Assembly (NCBI GenBank): GCA_019237175.1
Contig: JAFAHP010000193.1
Span: 1-18,438, forward strand
Length of the DNA stretch: 18,438 bases
Source: Alphaproteobacteria bacterium
GTDB taxonomy: Bacteria; Pseudomonadota; Alphaproteobacteria; ATCC43930; CGMCC-115725
Direction of reading: 5' to 3'
The translations under genes were made by a program, and so were the position numbers. Within the stretch, counting starts at the first letter, position 1. Each line of letters begins with the position of its first letter. The notes below the pieces were generated by a model. That model ran no database searches. It was not told the origin of the DNA and worked only from the letters and a program-made list of their open reading frames with translations. This document shows positions 14,648-18,438 of this stretch, in pieces.

Positions 14648-15562
14648 CTAGGCCAATTTAACCCAGGTGCCGGGAGTTCCGCTTCTTCTGCAGTAGAACA
14701 GGCTGCCCTGGCTGTCGACGTAAAACTCCCCGACATTGTGATGAGCACCTGTCGGGTGTCCGGTGCCGGTGGCGGCAGGATCGAGCCGCAGTGGCGCAAA
14801 TCCGCTGGCGAATTGGCCACCATAACCGTGGCCGTTGCCGATGCCGTAGACCCCATCGGAATCGCCTGATCCGGCTGCTCCGAACACGCCGATCGCGTTC
14901 CCTGGCGGCGGCGTGGGGGTCGCTGTTCCCGGTGGGCTGGCGCCGGTCCCCCACACGCCCACGCCCGTCGGCAGACCGCCAACGCCGTGCACACCGGTGC
15001 CATTTGCGGTGCCGCTGTTCGTATCGCCGATACCCACCACACCTGAGGAGGATCCGCTTCCGACGCCGTACACACCGTCGGAGTTACCGTCTCCCGCTGC
15101 TCCGAAGACGCCGATCGCATTCCCTGGCGGTGGTGACGCGGGCGGAGGCCGCGACCAACTACCGATCCCGTAAACGCCTACCCCCGTTGGCGGACCGCCA
15201 GTTCCGATGACGCCCGTGCCGTTTGCTGCTTGGCCGCCGATACCCACTACGCCGGAAGCGCCGCCGGTGCCAGCGCCAACCACACCGGTCGAGTCACCGG
15301 CGCCGCCTTGCCCATACACCCCGACCGCGTCTTGCGGGTCGGCGAGCCCTACTGCTTGTATCGGGGAAGGGCTATATCCAAGCCCGCAAACCCCGTACCC
15401 GCCGTTAGGCGCGTTAAACCCGTTCCCGGGCCCGCCGACCCCTAAGACGCCCAATGGGAAAAACCAGTCAAAGAGCGACTCCCACGCTTGCGCATTACCC
15501 CCGGTACCGACACCAGCGACGCCAGCGACGTCGCCAGAGCCCTCTATCCCAAAGTCCGCCAT
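14648..15562 (-). CDS. Glycine-rich tandem-repeat protein with VGEFYVDSQGSLFYC/TPGTWV C terminus
   Basis: The 304-aa product has no signal peptide or membrane segment. Residues 1-245 are built from short Gly/Val units of the form TGVVGxGxxG, NGTGVxGxGG and DGVYGxG, which favour an extended beta-helix or trimeric fibre. Pro-rich inserts (PPPASPPPG; TPTPPPG) interrupt them. The C terminus (about 255-304) is non-repetitive: APLRLDP, then HHNVGEFYVDSQGSLFYC and GTPGTWVKL. I recall that ending from glycine-repeat proteins of Actinobacteria, Chloroflexi and cyanobacteria, where function is unknown. It resembles fibre-head domains in general form. GGGAGGAG is upstream of ATG with good spacing. The gene stands alone between a long upstream non-coding region and a strong 3' hairpin. 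Transfer from another phylum is possible. Confidence 0.85.
   Translation of the reverse strand: MADFGIEGSGDVAGVAGVGTGGNAQAWESLFDWFFPLGVLGVGGPGNGFNAPNGGYGVCGLGYSPSPIQAVGLADPQDAVGVYGQGGAGDSTGVVGAGTGGASGVVGIGGQAANGTGVIGTGGPPTGVGVYGIGSWSRPPPASPPPGNAIGVFGAAGDGNSDGVYGVGSGSSSGVVGIGDTNSGTANGTGVHGVGGLPTGVGVWGTGASPPGTATPTPPPGNAIGVFGAAGSGDSDGVYGIGNGHGYGGQFASGFAPLRLDPAATGTGHPTGAHHNVGEFYVDSQGSLFYCRRSGTPGTWVKLA
14837..15187 (-). repeat. Two long direct repeats within the glycine-rich gene
   Basis: Codons 126-168 (15187-15059) and 198-242 (14971-14837) encode near-identical modules. Each runs PTGVGV(Y/W)G(I/T)G, a Pro-rich insert ending PPPGNAIGVFGAAG, then (N/D)SDGVYG(V/I)G. The DNA is also similar (for example the segments covering PPPGNAIGVFGAAG), indicating internal duplication. 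Differences are concentrated in the Pro-rich inserts. Confidence 0.8.
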
Positions 15563-16003
15563 TTTGTTTCTCCTCCCGGACTGACCCTGTAGTCAGTGCT
15601 GTCGATGATAGGCGATCTCCGGGGAGTTGCTGTGTGAGGTGCTTAACAGAACGGAGTTTCCGTTGTAGCCGGATTCAGAACCCGACCGCTCGGCGCGCAA
15701 AATGTCTAGCGCCGGCTATGCGGCGCCGATCGCCTGGAGCACATGCGAATTCGTCGCTCTCCGACGTGGGCTGGCCACGAGTTTGATGGGCGCGGCGGCA
15801 GCCCGCGGCTGCCAGTGCACAGACGGCTCCACCCGCCGGCTGAACGATGCTCCGCGGCCGGTGGCTTTGCCGAAAAGCTGTCGGCGATTTACGCCGCTTT
15901 CACAGGCAGAGCTTCACGCCTCAGAGGTTTTCGGCCCGGGGGTGCGCCGACTGCCGAATTCGGGCGTGACACCCAATCGGAAGAGAATGGTGCGGGTCCC
16001 CGC
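15563..16003. other. 440-bp intergenic region between the second dehydrogenase and the glycine-rich gene
   Basis: No gene is supported; long plus-strand frames here continue as antisense shadows into the dehydrogenase gene. Upstream of the glycine-rich gene, a minus-strand TATCAT (15610-15605) could be a -10, but no convincing -35 precedes it. No T-tract terminator is seen after the dehydrogenase stop. Confidence 0.4.
15580..15597. promoter_or_regulatory. Inverted repeat in the leader of the glycine-rich gene
   Basis: ACTGAC (15580-15585), a 6-base loop, and GTCAGT (15592-15597) form a perfect short inverted repeat. It lies between a possible -10 (15605-15610) and the GGGAGGAG ribosome-binding site, so it could be an operator or a leader hairpin. 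Confidence 0.25.
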
Positions 16004-17050
16004 TCACGAATTCGGGCCGCGCTCCATCGACACCGGCTGCCAGCGCCGCAATCTGCTGTTTGCCAAGACCGCGGGGTTGACGCAGGACATCGGCCATTTG
16101 CCCGACAGCACCAGCGACAATTCAAGGCCGACGCGCCGCCGCCGCGCGGGGTCGAAGCGGGCGGTGGCCGAGGCGACATGCGCGGTCAGGATGACTTTAT
16201 CCATCCGCAGCAGCGGATTGTTGTCGCCCGGAGGCTCCTTTTCCAGCACGTCGAGGCCGGCGCCGGCGATCCAGCCTTCGTCGAGCGCCTTGATCAACGC
16301 CGTCTCGTCGGTCGTCGGCCCGCGGCCCGTCGAGATGTAGATCGCGGTCTTTTTCATCTGCCGGAAATGCTCTTCGCGGATCATCCGCTGAGCGCTCTCG
16401 GTCGCCGGCGAATGCATCGATATAATGTCGGCGCGGGCCAGCAGCTCCGCGAGGCTGACCGGTTCGACGCCGCGCTCGACCATGACGATCTCTTCGATGT
16501 ACGGGTCATAGGCGAGGATATTGAGGCCGAAGGGCTTGGCGCGCTCGGCAACCGCGCGGGCGACATGGCCAAAGGCGATCAGGCCCAACGTCATGCCGCG
16601 AAGCCGCGGGATCTTAAGCAGCATGGGCCGGCCCTCGGACCAGCGCCCCTCGCGCACCAGCCGGTCCTGCTCGATCAGCCGGCGGTGGGTGGCCAGGATC
16701 AGGGTCATCGCGTGGTCGGCGACTTCCTCGATAAAGGTGTCGGGGCAGTTGGTGACCGGTATGCCTTTGGCGGTAGCGGCCTCGACATCGACCGTGTCGA
16801 CGCCGACGCTGCCGAGCGCGATGATTTTGCAACGCTCAAGCCCGTCTATCATCCGCTTGGTGATCGGACGGCCTTTGGCGTAGAGCGCGTCGGCGTCCCT
16901 CGCAGCGGCAACAAATTCGTCCTCGGAGCCGCGCCCGATCTCGTAGATCTCGGCGTCGATCGGCGCCAGCGCCTCCATCTCGTAGCTGTAGCCACCGCCG
17001 GCAACCGTAAAACTGACGCCCGCCGGCGTGGCGATCCTGAACTTGGCCAA
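16004..17050 (-). CDS. D-isomer-specific 2-hydroxyacid dehydrogenase, second copy (TTG start)
   Basis: The 348-aa product is a 2-hydroxyacid dehydrogenase with R243 (STGRGPT), E272 (EKEPP) and H291 (TAHVAS) as catalytic residues, and D182 in AYDPYI as the NAD-selecting acid. The Rossmann loop reads GLIAFGHVA (156-164), so the first and third glycines of GxGxxG are alanine (A159, A164). This is unusual but tolerated in some relatives. TTG 17050 is chosen because GGGAGGG lies just upstream and the sequence then starts AKFRIATP. A longer in-frame TTG at 17116 would begin within a likely promoter. A C-terminal tail (ANSRLRRWQPVSMERGPNS) extends past the usual NPAVL end. It follows the FUSC gene on the same strand by 62 bases. 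The substrate is unknown. Confidence 0.92.
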   Translation of the reverse strand: MAKFRIATPAGVSFTVAGGGYSYEMEALAPIDAEIYEIGRGSEDEFVAAARDADALYAKGRPITKRMIDGLERCKIIALGSVGVDTVDVEAATAKGIPVTNCPDTFIEEVADHAMTLILATHRRLIEQDRLVREGRWSEGRPMLLKIPRLRGMTLGLIAFGHVARAVAERAKPFGLNILAYDPYIEEIVMVERGVEPVSLAELLARADIISMHSPATESAQRMIREEHFRQMKKTAIYISTGRGPTTDETALIKALDEGWIAGAGLDVLEKEPPGDNNPLLRMDKVILTAHVASATARFDPARRRRVGLELSLVLSGKWPMSCVNPAVLANSRLRRWQPVSMERGPNS

Positions 17051-17087
17051 TGGGCCCTCCCGTTGTTTGCCGCAAACCACGCGGCCG

Positions 17088-17116
17088 ATCTGACCGGTGC
17101 CGGGGCGGATTGTCAA
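17088..17116 (-). promoter_or_regulatory. Promoter of the second dehydrogenase
   Basis: On the minus strand a perfect TTGACA (17116-17111) is followed after 17 bases by TCAGAT (17093-17088). The start point would be near 17080, giving a leader of about 30 bases before TTG 17050. The -35 box overlaps the restored stop codon of the FUSC gene (TGA, 17115-17113). Confidence 0.42.
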
Positions 17117-17252
17117 TCGCCGGCGACCGGCTCCGGCGCGCGCGGGAACAGTGGGATCAGCGACAGGACGAGGGTGACGACAAAAAGGATTGTCAAACCA
17201 CCTATGACGCCGACCAAGCGCTCAAAGCCCGGAGCGATCGTCCGCGCCGGCC
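17113..17252 (-). pseudogene. Out-of-frame 3' end of the FUSC gene
   Basis: In a different minus-strand frame these codons read PARTIAPGFERLVGVIGGLTI followed by a hydrophobic segment (LFVVTLVLSLIPLFP) and TGA at 17115-17113. This is the expected end of FUSC proteins, where the QGxGP segment leads into 'PGxERLVGVxGG' and a last membrane helix. It joins the upstream frame if one base is added at the GGCC of 17249-17252. As the sequence stands these codons are not translated as part of the FUSC protein. Confidence 0.75.
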
Positions 17253-18248
17253 TTGACCCTGGATCATGCTCATCACATAGGCGAACATCGCCTGGGTGCC
17301 GATATAGCTGATACCGGTCGTCCCGTTCTGGATCTGCGAGCAGATCCAGATTCCGAGCGGGATCAGAGCCAGCCAGAGCCAAAAGTCGTCGGCGACAAAC
17401 GCCAGGAGACCGATTCCGACGAGGGCCCCGAGCAGGCAGCCGATAAAGCGGTGCAGTGCGCGCGCGACGATCGCACCCGTGTCGTAATTGACAATCGCGG
17501 TCGGCGGGATCGCCATGACCATCACAGCGGTAACACCCATCGTCAACGGGCTAACCGGGGCGATCCACTCGGCCAGCGCCGGCATCAACATGACGGTCAG
17601 CCCGCCGCGGCAGGCATGCATGATCAGTGCGCCATTTGCCGGCAACCAGCGCCCGAATTCGATGCCATAATTGCGGCGCCAAAAGGCCAGCGGCGGCGGT
17701 GCCAGCAACGCGGGCGCCGCGGCTGCCGGCCCGCCGGCAAGCGGGCTTAGCGCGCAGACCACAAAGGAGGCCGCAATCCCAATGGCTACGTCGGCAACCC
17801 GATTGACCGCCGTGTCAAATGCGCTGTACGGCTGGTCGAAACACATCAGCATGATCAGGCATGCCGTGATCGTACCGATCAGCCAGGCGTAACCGTAACG
17901 CGAGGTCACAAAACCGATCGAGCCGACGGCTGAAAACACAAACAGGCAAAGCAGAAACGGGAGCGACTGGTATACGAAGAGCCGCAGCGCAATCAGGGCG
18001 GCAACGGCGCCGACGATGCTGCCGGTGATGCGCATCAGGCTCCGCGATATCGTGGCCGATTGCGACGCCCGGGTCGCCATAAAGGCGGTTATTGCCGCCC
18101 ACCACGGATTGTCGGAAGGGATCGCCAGCGCGGCGAGCGTCGCCAGCGTCACCGAAGCGGCGGCTTCGGCAGCCTCCAGCCCACGCGCACCGCGCCAGGT
18201 CATCGAGCGCAGCTCGGTACCGAGAGCCGCGACGATTTCCCCAAGCAC
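17202..18248 (-). CDS. FUSC-family inner-membrane protein (AaeB-like half), frameshifted near its 3' end
   Basis: The in-frame product is 348 aa, starting at GTG 18248 with GAGG (overlapping the upstream stop) about 8 bases before it. It has two groups of membrane segments. The N-terminal block, ASVTLATLAALAIPSDNPWW then AAITAFMATRASQSATISRS, is the usual FUSC signature. A second block begins RGGLTVMLMPALAEW and includes SPLTMGVTAVMVMAIPP. Near 17249-17252 the frame is lost after MSMIQGQG, and translation ends in an unrelated Arg/Ser-rich tail (RRGRSLRALSAWSAS). Restoring one base gives a 378-aa protein ending at 17113 with a final membrane helix. FUSC proteins with an HlyD partner (as in AaeAB) export aromatic or other carboxylic acids. 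The upstream HlyD-type gene stops 10 bases before this start, so the two are an operon. Confidence 0.85.
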   Translation of the reverse strand: MLGEIVAALGTELRSMTWRGARGLEAAEAAASVTLATLAALAIPSDNPWWAAITAFMATRASQSATISRSLMRITGSIVGAVAALIALRLFVYQSLPFLLCLFVFSAVGSIGFVTSRYGYAWLIGTITACLIMLMCFDQPYSAFDTAVNRVADVAIGIAASFVVCALSPLAGGPAAAAPALLAPPPLAFWRRNYGIEFGRWLPANGALIMHACRGGLTVMLMPALAEWIAPVSPLTMGVTAVMVMAIPPTAIVNYDTGAIVARALHRFIGCLLGALVGIGLLAFVADDFWLWLALIPLGIWICSQIQNGTTGISYIGTQAMFAYVMSMIQGQGRRGRSLRALSAWSAS

Positions 18249-18258
18249 GCGACTGGCC

Positions 18259-18438
18259 TCAGTAAACGACCAGCGTGCGGGCGTCGGAGCCCATGTGTAG
18301 GATTACGTCGGGATCGGGATTCTTAAGTAAGATCGTCACTGGGAACCGGCGTTCGAGCCGGATCCAGTCGGTTGTCGGCTCAACATAGGGCAAGAGCGTG
18401 ATTGGCGTTCGCCGGCGGCTGATGCCGCGCGCAATCCC
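18259..18438 (-). CDS. HlyD-family membrane-fusion (efflux periplasmic adaptor) protein, C-terminal end
   Basis: The last 59 codons of a minus-strand gene run in from the right edge and stop at TGA 18261-18259. They read ITLLPYVEPTTDWIRLERRF, then PVTILLKNPDPDVILHMGSD and ARTLVVY. This is the outer beta-barrel/membrane-proximal end of HlyD/EmrA/AaeA-type adaptors: 'W(I/V)RLxxRxPVxI', a residue-variable loop, and 'xxGxxARTxVxY'. The adaptor would link the FUSC pump in the inner membrane to an outer-membrane channel. Tight spacing to the FUSC start supports co-transcription. The rest of the protein lies outside the window. Confidence 0.8.
   Translation of the reverse strand, partial: GIARGISRRRTPITLLPYVEPTTDWIRLERRFPVTILLKNPDPDVILHMGSDARTLVVY

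Noticed and set aside
15743..17311. Long plus-strand frame of 522 codons
   Set aside because: It is antisense to the second hydroxyacid dehydrogenase, which has full catalytic motifs; the plus-strand product is Arg/Asp/Gly-rich and has no recognisable domain. GC-rich genes often give long open antisense frames.
1..18438. CRISPR array, tRNA, rRNA, insertion sequence or phage genes
   Set aside because: No evenly spaced direct repeats, no cloverleaf with a TTCGAAT-type arm in the gaps, and no transposase, integrase or structural phage protein were seen on either strand.

Overview
This 18.4-kb window comes from a GC-rich Gram-negative bacterium, most likely an alphaproteobacterium from soil or water. 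Pointers are GC-rich codon use, exported proteins with AxA-type signal peptides, an OmpA-type outer-membrane protein, and enzyme families common in Rhodospirillales/Hyphomicrobiales genomes. There is no rRNA, tRNA, CRISPR array, transposase or phage structural gene. The replicon and exact taxon cannot be read from the sequence.

Layout. (1) 1-283: the last codons of a plus-strand gene, perhaps a TPP-dependent enzyme, then a decayed serine-hydrolase gene reduced to its two ends. (2) 352-2238: a complete YheS-type ABC-F ATPase. (3) 2609-3220: an unrecognised 203-aa protein. (4) 3396-6850, all minus strand: an envelope block with two paralogous His-rich exported small proteins, a Lys/Ser/His-rich exported small protein and an OmpA-family porin-like protein with a strong intrinsic terminator. 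(5) 7211-14426: a metabolic block with an FAD-linked oxidase of the alkyl-DHAP-synthase type (minus), a divergent D-2-hydroxyacid dehydrogenase (plus), a GT39-like membrane glycosyltransferase (plus), an HpcH/HpaI aldolase (plus), and a minus-strand pair of SMP-30/gluconolactonase and VOC (glyoxalase/extradiol) proteins. (6) 14648-15562: a glycine-rich tandem-repeat protein of a type better known from Actinobacteria and Chloroflexi. (7) 16004-18438, minus strand: the end of an HlyD-type membrane-fusion protein, a FUSC-family membrane protein whose 3' end is frameshifted, and a second D-2-hydroxyacid dehydrogenase.

How the genes may work together. A lactonase, two 2-hydroxyacid dehydrogenases, an FAD-linked hydroxyacid-type oxidase, a 2-keto-acid aldolase and a VOC enzyme fit catabolism of sugar-acid or aromatic-derived lactones down to pyruvate or aldehyde units. 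The FUSC/HlyD pair resembles the AaeAB system that exports carboxylic acids. This link rests on gene content and neighbourhood only, and the genes are not one operon. The His-rich pair with its 46-residue conserved block and the glycine-rich repeat protein are the least explained parts.

Integrity. At least two genes are broken: the serine-hydrolase remnant near the left end (nonsense codon plus large internal deletion) and the FUSC gene (single-base frameshift at 17249-17252, either a real mutation or a sequence error).
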